Assembly: GCA_963781705.1 (NCBI GenBank)
Contig: CAWAGP010000002.1
Coordinates: forward strand, 180,140-244,139
Source: JALYGJ01 sp963781705
GTDB lineage: Bacteria > Chloroflexota > Limnocylindria > Limnocylindrales > CSP1-4
Direction of reading: 5' to 3'
DNA length: 64,000 nucleotides
Shown here: in pieces, positions 34,596 to 44,235 of the stretch
How the letters are laid out: the number at the start of each line of letters is the position of its first letter
Numbering within the stretch: position 1 is the stretch's first letter
Notes under the pieces: model-generated
What the model was told of the DNA's origin: nothing
Seen by the model: the letters and a program-made list of their open reading frames with translations, nothing else
Databases searched by the model: none
Translations under genes and position numbers: made by a program

Positions 34596-37454
34596 ATGCC
34601 CGAACGCACCCTCCGCGAGGCGGGGCGTAGGACGGCGCGCCGATCCCGTCAATGCCCGCCGCCGAGATCCGCCAACGCTTCGTCGATTTCTTCGCCGACC
34701 GCGGCCACGCCGTCGTGCCCAGTGCCGGCCTTGATGCCTGCCGGCGATCCAGACGCTGCTCTTCGCCAACTCCGGCATGGTCCATTTCAAGGACGTGTTG
34801 ACCGGGCGTCGAGCAAGCGCTCGTACACGCGCGCCGTTGACGTCCAGCGCTGCCTGCGCGTAGCTGGCAAGCACAACGACTTCGAGGAGGTCGGGCGGAC
34901 CACCCGCCACCACACGTTCTTCGAGATGCTCGGCAACTGGAGCTTCGGCGACTACTTCAAGCGCGAGGCGATCGCTGGGCGGTCGAGCTGCTGACGCAGG
35001 TCTACGAGCATCCCCTTCGAACGCTCGGCGCGCCACGACCTACAACGACGACGAGGCATGGAGCATCTGGCGCGACGAGATCGGCATGCCGCCAGGAGCG
35101 CATGGCGCGCTGGGGCGACGTCGACAAGGGCGACGACCACAACTTCTGGCGCATGGCGGACACGGGCCGTGCGGCCCGTGCAGCGAGATCCACTTCGACC
35201 GCGGCGCGCACCTTCAGCGAGGGCCCGCACTGCGTGCCCGACCACTCCGAGAACTGTCCGCGCTGGCTGGAGATCTGGAACCTCGTGTTCATGGAGTTCG
35301 ACCAGCCAGCCGAGCGGGCCGCGCACCGCCATTGCCGTTCAAGAGCGTCGACACGGGCATGGGCCTGGAGCGCCTCGCGAGCGTGCTGCAGGGCGTTGCC
35401 GACCAACTACGACACCGACCTGTTCACGCCCATCCACGAATGGATGCGCGGCCTGCTCGGCCACGATCCGGAGACGTTCGAGGCGGAGCGCTTCAGCTAC
35501 CAGGTCATCGCCGACCACGTCCGCGCGCTGACGTTCCTCGCCGCGGACGGCGTGCGGCCATCAAACGAAGGCCGCGGGTACGTCATCCGCCGGATCCTGC
35601 GCCGCGCCGTGCGCCATGGCCGGCTGCTTGGGCGGCACGAACCGTTCCTGGCCGAGCTGTCGTGCGGTCGTCGTCGAGACGATGAATGGCGCATACCCGT
35701 ACCTCGACGAGCGCCGCGCCGAAATCGTCTAGCGTCATCGCCGCCGAGGAGCGGCAGTTCCAGCGCACGCTCGATGCCGGCATCGATCCACTTCGAGGAG
35801 GCGCTCATTCCCGCTCACGTCGGCCGAACGGATGGTCGGGCGGCGCGGCGGAGGACCTGCCGCGCCGACGCGCCGGTGCTGCCCGGCGATGTCGCCTTCC
35901 GACTGCACGACACATATGGCTTCCCGATCGACCTGACCGGTCGAGCTGGCCGCCGAATACGGCGTGCGCGTCGACCGTGCCGGTTTCGAAGAGGCACTGG
36001 CCGAGCAGCGCGCAGCGGAGCCGCGGCGGGCGGAAGGCCGAATTGACTCGCCACGCCGAGATGCAGGCGCTGCTACGACCAGGTCGTGGCGCAGGCCGGG
36101 GCGACCAGGTTCCTGGGCTACGAGACGACGTCTTCGACCGGGCGGGTGCGCGGCCATCCTGCGCGACGGCGATCGAGTACGAGCGAGTTGAGGCGGTGGC
36201 GGAGGCGGAGCTGCGCGTGCCGGCCGGAGCCGAGGCCGAGATCGTGCTCGACCAGACGCCCGTTCTACGCGGAGGGCGGCGGGCAGGTCGGCGACCAGGG
36301 TGTATTGCGACTCCGCCGACGGCAGCGTCGCGTTCACGGTCGAGGACACGCAGCGACCCGTGCCCGGGCTGATCGTCCACCGCGGCAAGCTGCACGGCCG
36401 ATCGAAGGTCGGGCGGCAGCTGCGCGCCGAGGTGGACGCACGAACGCCGGGCGCGGCACGATGCGCAACCACACAGGCGACGCACCTGCTGCATCGCGCG
36501 CTGCGCAACAACGATCGGGCGAGTCCGGCGCGCCAGGCGGGCTCGCTGGTCACGCCCGACTACCTGCGCTTCGACTTCCCGCTCGACCGGCCACTGACCG
36601 ACGACGAGAAACGCGCCGATCGAGGCCGAGGTGCGGCGCGTGGTGCGCGACAACGAGACGGTCACGCCGCAAGCTCATGAGCATGGCCGAGGCGATCGCC
36701 GCAGGCGCCGACGCGTTCTTCGACGAGAAGTACGGCGAGACGGTGCGAGTCATGTTCGTCGACGGCTACAGCCGAGAGCTGTGCGGTGGCACGCACTGCT
36801 CGCGCCACCGGCCAGATCGGCAACTTCGTCATCACCGGCGAGCGATCGATTGGCAGCGGCATGCGCCGCATCGAGGCGCTCACCGGCGAGGCTGCGGATG
36901 CCTATCGTCGACGCGCGCCTGGCGCTGCTCGACCGCGCGGCCGACGAGGCCGGCGCGCGCGACGGCGAGGCGCTGCCTGATCGGGTGCGCGAGCTCCAGG
37001 AGCGCAACCGTGAGCTCGAGCACGGCTGCGTGCCGGCGCATGAGCGCGTCAGGACCGACCCGATCTGGCGCGCAGCGCGCAGTCGGTGGATGGCACGCCG
37101 TTTCGTCGGCGCATTCGAGCGAGTTCGAGTCGATGAAGGAGCTGCAGAGCTTCGCGCGCGCGCTGCGCGCCGAACTGAGGCGACGGCGTGATCGCGCTTG
37201 GCCTCGAGGCGGACGAGCCGCAGCTGTTCGTGACCGTCAGCGACGACCTTGTTGCGCGCGGTGTGTCCGCCGGCGCCCTGGTCAACAGCGGGGCGCCGCA
37301 GATCGACGGCCGCGGCGGCGGCCGGCCGGAGATGGCGCAGGCGCGTGGCCAGCGGCGTGATGGCCTGCCTGATGCGCTGGCCGCGATCCGCGCCGCGCTG
37401 GAGGCCGCCCTCAAGAACGACGGCCGCGGCGGCGACAGCGCGCGACCGGACTGA
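34596..37454 (+). CDS. alaS: Alanyl-tRNA synthetase (heavily frameshifted in this sequence)
   Basis: Pieces in all three frames line up in order with AlaRS: AEIRQRFVDFFADRGH, TTRHHTFFEMLGNWSFGD, CGPCSEIHFDRG-like (about 35,170), FKSVDTGMGLERLASVLQG, NEGRGYVIRRILRRAVRHG, DTYGFPIDLT, then LTDDEKR and the editing motif ELCGGTHC-like near 36,780, and the DHHA1-type tail GAPQIDGRGGGRPEMAQA. It charges tRNA-Ala. More than fifteen single-base shifts occur over 2.8 kb; readable ones (34,733; 34,751; 34,806; 35,778; 35,942) are extra bases. An essential single gene should be intact, so I read this as sequence error. The first 18 codons are uncertain; ATG 34652 is the next start. Confidence 0.85.
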
Positions 37455-37459
37455 CGCCG

Positions 37460-38722
37460 ATGGCCTTCTGGCGCCGCTTCCTGCCGATGCCGGAGACCGA
37501 CCGACTTGCCGCCTGCACGGCGCTCGACGTGGGCACCGAGTTCGCCAAGGCGCTCGTGTTCGAGATTGATGAAACGGGCAAGGGCATCGTGCGCGGCGTC
37601 GGGCGCAGGCGGCAGGGTCTGGCGCACATGCAGTCGGGCACCGTGGCCGACATCTCGGCCGTCGTCGACAACTGCCAGGTGGCGCTCCAGGAAGCGGAGG
37701 AGATGGCCGGCTTCCGCTCGAGCCAGGTCGTCATCGGCATCGCCGGCGAGCTGGTCAAGGGGTTCACCACCAGCGTCAGCCAGGAGCGGCGTCGGCCCGA
37801 TCAGCCAATCAGCGGCCGCGAGCTGGAGACACTGATCGAGGCGGTCGAGCACGATGCCATTCGCGAGGCAGAACGGACGATCACCTGGGAGACGGGCCTG
37901 CCCAATGTCGACATCCGTTTGGTTCACGCGGCAGCGACCGGTGCCACGATCGACGGCTACGCGGTGACCAACCCAGTCGGCTTCCAGGGCCGCCACGTGC
38001 GCATCAGCATCTTCAACGCGTTCGCGCCGCTGATCCACCTGGGCGCGCTGCAGACGGTGGCGAGCATGCTCGATCTGGACCTCGTGGCCATCGTCGCCGA
38101 GCCGTACGCCGTGGCGCGCTGCATGGACGACACGCAGGTGCAGCAATCGGGCGGCCTGTTCATCGACGTCGGCGGTGGCACCACCGACGTGGCGCTGGTG
38201 CGGCCCGGCGGCATCGAGGGTACGCGCATGTTCGCCCTGGGCGGCCGCGCGTTCACCAAGTCGCTCGCCGACCGGTTGGAGCTGCCCTTCGGCCGGGCCG
38301 AGGACATCAAGGTCGACTTCGCCAAAGGGGTGCCGGTCGACGACCAGGCCGAGGTCGAGCAGATCATCGGCGAGGACGTCGCAGTCTGGGCGGCCGGCGT
38401 CGAGCTGGTGCTCGAGGAGTTTGCCAAGTCGGGCATGTTGCCGGGCCGCATCTACCTGTGCGGTGGCGGCGCGCGGCTGCCCCAGATCGCGGCCGCGCTG
38501 CGCGATCCGGGCTTCGCGCGGCAGGTGGCCTTCGCCCGGCCGCCGCAGGTCGACGCGATCTCGGTAGCCGAGGTGGCGCAACTGCACGACGAGACCGGGC
38601 TGCTGGTCGACGAGCAGGACGTGCCGCCGCTGGCGCTGGCTCACCAGGCGCTCGAGATGAGCGCACCCGAGCAGCCGCTCGACGGTGCGCTGCACCAGGT
38701 GCTGCGCCAAATGAAAGCGTGA
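37460..38722 (+). CDS. FtsA/PilM-like actin-fold ATPase
   Basis: A 420-residue actin-fold protein of the FtsA/PilM type. It opens with ALDVGTEFAKALVFE (phosphate 1), has a FtsA-like inserted subdomain (VVIGIAGELVKGFTT through GRHVRISIFNAFA), LDLVAIVAEPYAVA, the phosphate-2 motif GGLFIDVGGGTTDVALV and adenosine motif IYLCGGGARLPQI. It is not in a dcw cluster and there is no ftsZ near it. The next gene encodes a membrane protein with a baseplate-J-like outer domain. The pair could be an envelope machine of its own, or this may be the cell-division FtsA; I cannot decide. Confidence 0.75.
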   Translation: MAFWRRFLPMPETDRLAACTALDVGTEFAKALVFEIDETGKGIVRGVGRRRQGLAHMQSGTVADISAVVDNCQVALQEAEEMAGFRSSQVVIGIAGELVKGFTTSVSQERRRPDQPISGRELETLIEAVEHDAIREAERTITWETGLPNVDIRLVHAAATGATIDGYAVTNPVGFQGRHVRISIFNAFAPLIHLGALQTVASMLDLDLVAIVAEPYAVARCMDDTQVQQSGGLFIDVGGGTTDVALVRPGGIEGTRMFALGGRAFTKSLADRLELPFGRAEDIKVDFAKGVPVDDQAEVEQIIGEDVAVWAAGVELVLEEFAKSGMLPGRIYLCGGGARLPQIAAALRDPGFARQVAFARPPQVDAISVAEVAQLHDETGLLVDEQDVPPLALAHQALEMSAPEQPLDGALHQVLRQMKA

Positions 38723-38749
38723 GTCGACGGCGGTGACGGAGGTGGCTCG

Positions 38750-40372
38750 GTGACCGTCTGCTACCTGGAGGTCGATGATGAGATCACCGGCGCCATCAAG
38801 CGCCTGCGCGCAATCGCCGACGGCGAGGCGTTGCTGGTCATCCCGCCCGGCTCGCGCATTGCCACCAGCCGCATCAATTTCCGGCTGCTCGTGCGCGAGG
38901 CGGCTGAGCGCCGGCTGAACGTCGCCGCGGTCAGTGACGAGCCGGGCGTGCGCGCCCTGGCGATATCGGCCGGGCTGCCCGCCTACGACTCGATCGGCGC
39001 CGCCCAGGCCGCCCTGGCCACGTTCCGCGACCAGGACCGCCGCCTGGCCGAGCGGCTGGGCAAACCCGGCGGCGATACCGCCGTGCTGCGCGTGCCGTCG
39101 GCCGTGGCCGCGGGCCACGCCGCCGGACCAGGCGCCGGCCAGGGGGCTGCTCCAACCGAATTCGGCGACAGCGGTGTGCTGCCGGCACCGGCCGCGCGCC
39201 GGCGGCGGCGCGCCAGCCGGCCGGCGCTACTGCCGCTGCTGGTCCTGGCGCTGATCGTGGTGTTGGTGATCGGCGTGGGCTACGGCGCTTATGTGCTGCT
39301 GCCTACGGCCACGATCACGGTGCATCCAACGGCCGCCCAGGTGACGCTGCCGACATACACGGTGACGGCCGACCCGAACGTCGCGGTGGCCGATCCCGAC
39401 GCCCGGGTCGTCGGTGCCCAGCGGCTGACCTTGCCTATCTCGGTGAGCGACAGTTTCGCGGCGACGGGCGCCGAGGTGAACCTGACCAGCGCGCATGGCA
39501 CGGTCACTTTCAGCAGCACCAACACGCTTAACCAGGTGCCCGTTGCGCGTGGCACCGTGGTGAGCACGGTGGACGGCATCGAGTTCACGACGACCGACGC
39601 GACGATCATTCCGCTCGCGGATTTCTCGACAGGTACTGCGGGCACGATCGACGTCCACATCAAGGCGTCAGTCGCCGGGCCGCACGGTAACGTGCCCGCC
39701 GGCGCGATCACCAAGCTCCCCCCTGAGTTGGCGGCGCAACTGGTGACCGTGAGCAATACCGACCCGACCACCGGCGGCCAGCGCAGCGAACAGACCGTCG
39801 TCGCGCAGGACGACTACGACGCCGCGCTCGCGGCGCTGACCGCGCGCTTGCCCGCCGCCGCGGCGGCCGCAGCCGCCATACCGGCCAACGTGCCGCGCGG
39901 CCTGACTGCCTATCCCGCCACGGCGACTGTCGGCGATGCGCTGCCGGACCCGGCGGCGGCCGACGTCGTTGGGTCGGCCGCCGAGACGTTCGACCTGTCG
40001 CTGGCTGCCAGCCTCACCATCGTGGCCGTCAACGAGGCGCAGGTCGACGACCTGGGCGCGAGCCGCCTGCAGTCGTCGTTGAGCAGCGACCAGCAGGTGG
40101 TCAGCAACTCGATGACCGTCACCCACGGTCCGGGCAGCGTGGTCGGTCAGACAATCGTCTTTCAGGTAACGGCTTCGGTAACGGTGTACGCGGCTCCCAG
40201 CGCGGCGCAATTGGTCCAGGCCGTGCGCGGCAAGTCCGTCGCCGAGGCGCGCCAGGCGCTTGCTCCTTATGGTTCGGCCGACATCGTGATGTGGCCCGAT
40301 TTCGTCGATCACCTGCCCGATCAGGCTGCCCGCATCAGCCTGGCGGTCGTGCCGCCGAGTTTCAACCCATGA
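38750..40372 (+). CDS. Single-pass membrane protein with baseplate-J-like extracytoplasmic domain
   Basis: A 540-residue protein. The cytosolic part (1-160) starts with VCYLEVDDEITGAIKRL and looks like a small Rossmann-type domain followed by an Ala/Gly linker and a basic RRRRRASR stretch. One membrane helix (LLPLLVLALIVVLVIGVGYGAYVLL, about 162-186, given in parts) leads to a Thr/Val/Ala-rich beta region with segments like those in baseplate J/gp47-type proteins (TFSSTNTLNQVPVARGTVV, GTIDVHIKASVAGPHGN). No phage or injection-system genes are near. It follows the FtsA-like gene by 27 bases and its stop overlaps ruvX. Function unknown. Confidence 0.65.
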   Translation: MTVCYLEVDDEITGAIKRLRAIADGEALLVIPPGSRIATSRINFRLLVREAAERRLNVAAVSDEPGVRALAISAGLPAYDSIGAAQAALATFRDQDRRLAERLGKPGGDTAVLRVPSAVAAGHAAGPGAGQGAAPTEFGDSGVLPAPAARRRRRASRPALLPLLVLALIVVLVIGVGYGAYVLLPTATITVHPTAAQVTLPTYTVTADPNVAVADPDARVVGAQRLTLPISVSDSFAATGAEVNLTSAHGTVTFSSTNTLNQVPVARGTVVSTVDGIEFTTTDATIIPLADFSTGTAGTIDVHIKASVAGPHGNVPAGAITKLPPELAAQLVTVSNTDPTTGGQRSEQTVVAQDDYDAALAALTARLPAAAAAAAAIPANVPRGLTAYPATATVGDALPDPAAADVVGSAAETFDLSLAASLTIVAVNEAQVDDLGASRLQSSLSSDQQVVSNSMTVTHGPGSVVGQTIVFQVTASVTVYAAPSAAQLVQAVRGKSVAEARQALAPYGSADIVMWPDFVDHLPDQAARISLAVVPPSFNP

Positions 40373-40813
40373 CCCGCCTGCTGGCGCTCGACGTGGGCGA
40401 GCGGCGTATCGGCGTCGCGGTGGGGGACAGTTCGACGGGCGGCGTCCAGCCACTCGCGACGTTGCAGCGGCGATCGCCGGATGCCGACACGCGCAGCCTC
40501 GCGACGCTCATCGCCGAGCAGCGCATCGACGAGATCGTCGTCGGCCTGCCGCTCCACGCCGACGGCCGCAGTGGCGAACAGGTCGCCCGCACCAGGGCTT
40601 GGGCGGACGCGGTTCTGCCGGCGCTCGATCGTCCGGTGTGCTGGCGTGACGAACGGCTGACGAGCGTCGCGGCCGAGGCGCAGCTTGGGCCGCGCGCCGA
40701 GGGGTTCGTCGGGCGGCCCGCCGTCCGCTGCCGCGCGCGCCTCACGGCGGGCGCGCATCGATCGTGAGGCGGCCGCGCTCATCGCCCAGGCCGAACTGGA
40801 CGCGCGCCGATGA
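40369..40813 (+). CDS. ruvX: RuvX/YqgF Holliday junction resolvase-like nuclease, one frameshift
   Basis: About 147 residues of the YqgF RNase H-like family, implicated in 16S rRNA 5' processing and junction resolution. Motifs: LALDVGERRIGVAVGD at the N-terminus, EIVVGLPLHADGRSG, and DERLTSVAAEA. One extra base near 40,712 moves the frame; the repaired end reads ARIDREAAALIAQAELDARR. ATG 40369 overlaps the preceding stop, and the repaired TGA at 40811-40813 overlaps the ATG of mltG. The ruvX-mltG pair is a very common neighbourhood. Confidence 0.88.
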
Positions 40814-42162
40814 GCGCGGCCACCGGTGGCGGTGACGGCACGGGCAAGGCAACCGGAGTGGCGGTCTATGACGCGCGCGGCGGGGGATTCCGGCCGCGCG
40901 CGCCGCGCCGCGGTGGACGACGCTGGCTGATCACGCTGGCCGTGCTGGCGATCGCGTTGCTGGCGGGCGTCGTGGTACTGCCGCCGCTGACCGGTGCCAC
41001 GCTGCGCACGCTGGCCGAGTCGAACCCCGACCTCATGCGCGTGTCGTTCGTCGCCGATGCGGTGGGGCAGGTGATGGACGGACGGCCCGACAAACCGGCC
41101 GGCACCGATCCCACGCCGGTCAACTTCGTCATAACGTCGGGCATGAGCAGCGGCGAAATCATCGACCAACTGGTCGAGCGCGACCTGGTCACCGACCGAC
41201 TCGCCTTCGGCTACGTCCTCGCCACCGACAACGGCTTCGACCGGCTGCTGGCCGGCACGCACGTGCTGAACCGGACCATGACGCCGCGCCAGGTTGCCGC
41301 GGCACTCGAAGGCCCCGTCCAGAATCCGACCAGCACGTCGGTCACCGTCGTGCTGCGCGACGGCCTGCGCTTCGAGCAGATCGACGCCTACCTCGAGACG
41401 CTGCCGCTGCCCAACTTCGACGGGCAGCAGTTTTATGACCTCGCCAGCAATCCACCCGCTTCGCTGCGCGCGAAGTTCTCCTGGCTGAGCGTCGTTCCCG
41501 CGGGCGCCAGCGTGGAGGGCTTCCTGGGGGCCGGCGTTTTCGACGTCGATCCCAACATCGACGCGGCGACAATGCTCGACACGCTCCTCCAGCGCTGGCA
41601 GGACGGACCCGAGTACGCGCTCATCGACCAGGCCCAGACGGGCGGCCTGGACTTCTACCAGACGGTCATCCTGGCCAGCATCGTCGAGCGCGAGGCGGCC
41701 GTCGACTTCGAGCGGCCACTGATCGCCGGTGTCTACCAGAACCGGCTCGACGGCAAGGGCGGGCCGCCGCTGCTTGGCGCCGACCCGGTCGTCATCTACG
41801 TCAAGGACACGCTCCAACTGCGTGACCTGCCGGTTACCAGCTGGCCCAGCTACGCGTTCTGGACGCTGAACGATATGGGCTCGCCGACGCGCTTCCAGGT
41901 GCCGGCAGACCTGTTCGGGTACCAGGTCTATCACTCGCGCGGGCTGCCGCCGACGCCCATCTGCACGCCCAGCCTGGCGTCGCTGGAGGCGGCGCTCAGC
42001 CCGGACACGAGCGAGGGTTATCTCTACTTCGTGGCCAAGAACGATGGCAGCCATACGCATGCCTTCGCCCGCACCTACGCCGAGCACCAGGCCAACGTCC
42101 GCCTCTATCGGGGCGGCGGCTCACCCTCATCTCCCAGTCCATCAGCAGAGGCAACACCATGA
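40810..42162 (+). CDS. mltG: Endolytic murein transglycosylase MltG
   Basis: A 450-residue membrane-anchored YceG/MltG enzyme that cuts nascent glycan strands and sets their length. The cytosolic head is Gly/Arg-rich; a membrane helix follows (WLITLAVLAIALLAGVVVLP, about 38-58). The LysM-like part contains ITSGMSSGEIIDQL; the catalytic domain has ILASIVEREA with Glu293, then VYQNRLDGKGG, SYAFWTLNDMG-type sequence and the end GYLYFVAKNDGSHTHAFA. The last 25 residues are Ser/Pro-rich. It overlaps pepP by four bases. Confidence 0.93.
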   Translation: MSAATGGGDGTGKATGVAVYDARGGGFRPRAPRRGGRRWLITLAVLAIALLAGVVVLPPLTGATLRTLAESNPDLMRVSFVADAVGQVMDGRPDKPAGTDPTPVNFVITSGMSSGEIIDQLVERDLVTDRLAFGYVLATDNGFDRLLAGTHVLNRTMTPRQVAAALEGPVQNPTSTSVTVVLRDGLRFEQIDAYLETLPLPNFDGQQFYDLASNPPASLRAKFSWLSVVPAGASVEGFLGAGVFDVDPNIDAATMLDTLLQRWQDGPEYALIDQAQTGGLDFYQTVILASIVEREAAVDFERPLIAGVYQNRLDGKGGPPLLGADPVVIYVKDTLQLRDLPVTSWPSYAFWTLNDMGSPTRFQVPADLFGYQVYHSRGLPPTPICTPSLASLEAALSPDTSEGYLYFVAKNDGSHTHAFARTYAEHQANVRLYRGGGSPSSPSPSAEATP

Positions 42163-43367
42163 GCGCTTTGATCGATACCGTCATCAGTAAGCCGACCCAG
42201 TCAGACATAGAACGCTGGCGTGCCGCCGACCGGCTCGCGCGCCCGGCGCGGGTGGCCGCCCTGCGTGAGCGGCTGGCGCGCGAGGACGTCGACGCGTACT
42301 TCGGCGTCCGCCGTGAGAACACGCGCTACCTGACCGGCCTCGAGCTGGCCGACGGCGAGGAGAAGGTGGCCGGCAATTCGGGCCAGTTCCTCGTATCGGC
42401 GACGGATCTGGTCGTTCTGGCCGACTCGCGCTACACCGCCCAGGCGGCCGAGCAGTGCTCCGATGCGCGCATCGAACGCGTCTACCAGGACATCTATTCG
42501 CGCTGGGTGGAGTTGCTCGCGTCGGTCGGAACTGTGCGCCGCCTGGCGGTCGAGTCGGGCTTCGTCAGCCACGCCATGTGGCAACTGCTGGCCGAGGCGG
42601 CGCCCGATGTCGAGCTGGTGGCCGCCGAGGGCTGGGTCGAGAGCCAGCGCCAGGTCAAGGAGCCGTCCGAGATCGAGCGCATCGCGTCGGCGTGCGCCGT
42701 CGCGGATGGCGCGCTGCAGCGGCTGCTGCCGTCGATCAGGCCCGGCGTGAGCGAAGCAGAGCTGGCGCTGCAGCTCGAATGGGAGATGCGCACCAACGGC
42801 GCGGAGGCCCTCGCCTTCGAGGTCGCCTGCCTGTCCGGGCCGCGCGCCGCATTGCCGCACGGCTCGCCCGGCCCACGCAAGGTCCGCGCCGGCGAGGTGT
42901 TGCTGTTCGACTTCGGGGCGCAGGTCTACGGCTACCGATCGGACATGACGCGCACGCTGTTCGTCGGCGAGCCGACCGCCGCCGACCTCGAGATCTACCG
43001 CATCGTCGCGCACGCCCAGCAGTCGGCCATCGACGCGCTGGCGCATGCCCTCGCCGAGGGCCGTCGGCCGAACGGGCGTGAGATCGACAAGGTCGCGCGC
43101 GATGTCATCCGCGAGGCCGGCCACGAGCAGCATTTCGGGCACGGCCTGGGGCACGGCATCGGACTGGCCACGCACGAGCTGCCCAGCCTGGGGTCGCGCG
43201 CGGCGGAGACGCCGCTGCCGTCACCGACCGTCTTCTCGGTCGAGCCGGGCATCTATATCGACGACGTGACCGGCGTGCGCATCGAGGACCTGGTGCTGTT
43301 CGATGCCGACGCCGGTCGTATCGATCGGCTGACGTCGTTCCCGCGAGAGGTCACGGTCGTCGGCTAG
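42159..43367 (+). CDS. pepP: Xaa-Pro aminopeptidase (M24)
   Basis: A 402-residue M24 metallopeptidase of the PepP/PepQ type that releases N-terminal residues before proline. The creatinase N-domain (VDAYFGVRRENTRYLTG) precedes the pita-bread domain with all five metal ligands: two Asp in LLFDFGAQVYGYRSDMTRT, His in FGHGLGHGIGL, Glu in SVEPGIYID and Glu in VRIEDLVLF. It lies between mltG and efp; pepP-efp is a very common pair. Its TAG overlaps the -10 of efp. Confidence 0.93.
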   Translation: MSALIDTVISKPTQSDIERWRAADRLARPARVAALRERLAREDVDAYFGVRRENTRYLTGLELADGEEKVAGNSGQFLVSATDLVVLADSRYTAQAAEQCSDARIERVYQDIYSRWVELLASVGTVRRLAVESGFVSHAMWQLLAEAAPDVELVAAEGWVESQRQVKEPSEIERIASACAVADGALQRLLPSIRPGVSEAELALQLEWEMRTNGAEALAFEVACLSGPRAALPHGSPGPRKVRAGEVLLFDFGAQVYGYRSDMTRTLFVGEPTAADLEIYRIVAHAQQSAIDALAHALAEGRRPNGREIDKVARDVIREAGHEQHFGHGLGHGIGLATHELPSLGSRAAETPLPSPTVFSVEPGIYIDDVTGVRIEDLVLFDADAGRIDRLTSFPREVTVVG

Positions 43368-43370
43368 GAT
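43365..43370 (+). promoter_or_regulatory. -10 element TAGGAT before efp
   Basis: TAGGAT ends six bases before GTG 43377 and includes the pepP stop codon. It decides the efp start. Confidence 0.5.
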
Positions 43371-43376
43371 TGGGCC

Positions 43377-43935
43377 GTGATTTCGACCGGAGAACTGCCG
43401 CAAGGGCGTCGTCATCGAGCTCGACGGCGAGCTCTGGCAGATCCTCGACTACCACCACATCAAGATGGGCCGCGGCTCGGCCCAGGTGCGTATCAAGTTG
43501 CGCCACATCAAGCGCGGGCAGACCGTCGAGCGCAGCTTCCAGGCCGGTGAGAAGTGGCCGCGCGCCTACCTCGACACGCGCCAGGTCCAGTACCTGTACG
43601 GCGATGGTGACCTGTACAACTTCATGGACAGCGAGTCGTACGAGCAGTTCTCGATGACGGCCGAACAGCTGGGCGACGCGGCGCACTACCTGATCGACGG
43701 CATGACCCTCAGTCGGACGTCGCATGAGGGCGAGACGATCGGCGTGGAGCTGCCCGTGACCGTCGACCTGGAGGTCGTCGAGACCGAGCCTGGTTTTGCC
43801 GGCGACACGCAGAGCGGCGCGCGCAAGCCGGCCACCACCTCGACCGGACTGGTCGTGCAGGTGCCGCTGTTCGTCAGTGCCGGCGACACGATCCGCGTCG
43901 ACACGCGCACGGGCGAGTACCAGACGCGCGTCTAG
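43377..43935 (+). CDS. efp: Elongation factor P, one frameshift near the 5' end
   Basis: About 185 residues, EF-P, which rescues ribosomes stalled on proline stretches. The three OB-like domains are complete: ISTGELRKGVVIELDGELW, YHHIKMGRGSAQVRIKLR, ERSFQAGEKWPRAYLDTR, SYEQFSMTAEQL and the end VSAGDTIRVDTRTGEYQTR. An extra C near 43,399 breaks the frame (GEL then RKGVV). The tip residue that is modified Lys in many bacteria is Arg here (KMGRGSA). The GTG start is supported by the promoter and by the universal ST-G-ELR opening. Confidence 0.92.
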
Positions 43936-43989
43936 CCCCTCGGGCGAGTCAGCGATACGCCTGGTCCCGGCGACCCGGCGCCGCCCGAT

Positions 43990-44004
43990 TTCAAGTGATT
44001 TGAA
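43990..44004. repeat. Near-palindrome copy 1: TTCAA-N5-TTGAA
   Basis: TTCAAGTGATTTGAA, a perfect 5-5-5 inverted repeat and the best copy of three in this gap. Candidate operator. Confidence 0.5.
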
Positions 44005-44073
44005 CGTCGCTCGCCGTCGACGCGCGCGCGGGCCGATCAACGGGCAGTGCTCGCCCGCCCAAACCACGCAGCT

Positions 44074-44088
44074 TTCAATTGACTCGAA
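44074..44088. repeat. Near-palindrome copy 2
   Basis: TTCAATTGACTCGAA, same layout with one arm mismatch, 84 bases after copy 1. Confidence 0.45.
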
Positions 44089-44146
44089 AGATTGCCCGTC
44101 TGGACGGCCGTCGAGGGCGCTCTGAGCGCACTGCGGGCCGAATCCG

Positions 44147-44161
44147 TTCAAGTCATCTGAA
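44147..44161. repeat. Near-palindrome copy 3
   Basis: TTCAAGTCATCTGAA, same layout with one arm mismatch, 73 bases after copy 2 and about 70 bases before the xseA -10. Confidence 0.45.
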
Positions 44162-44229
44162 AAGTGGTGTCGGCCGCCAGGTCTGAGCGACTCCTGGGTC
44201 GCGGCGAGGCCACCGCGAGGCCGCCGCGC

Positions 44230-44235
44230 TAGGGT
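44230..44235 (+). promoter_or_regulatory. -10 element TAGGGT before xseA
   Basis: TAGGGT ends six bases before ATG 44242. The six bases between are AGGAGG, so a leadered transcript from upstream could also be translated. Confidence 0.4.

Noticed and set aside
38750..40372. Prophage tail or contractile injection system, from the baseplate-J likeness
   Set aside because: No sheath, tube, spike, terminase or capsid gene is near, and the protein has a cytosolic head and membrane helix.
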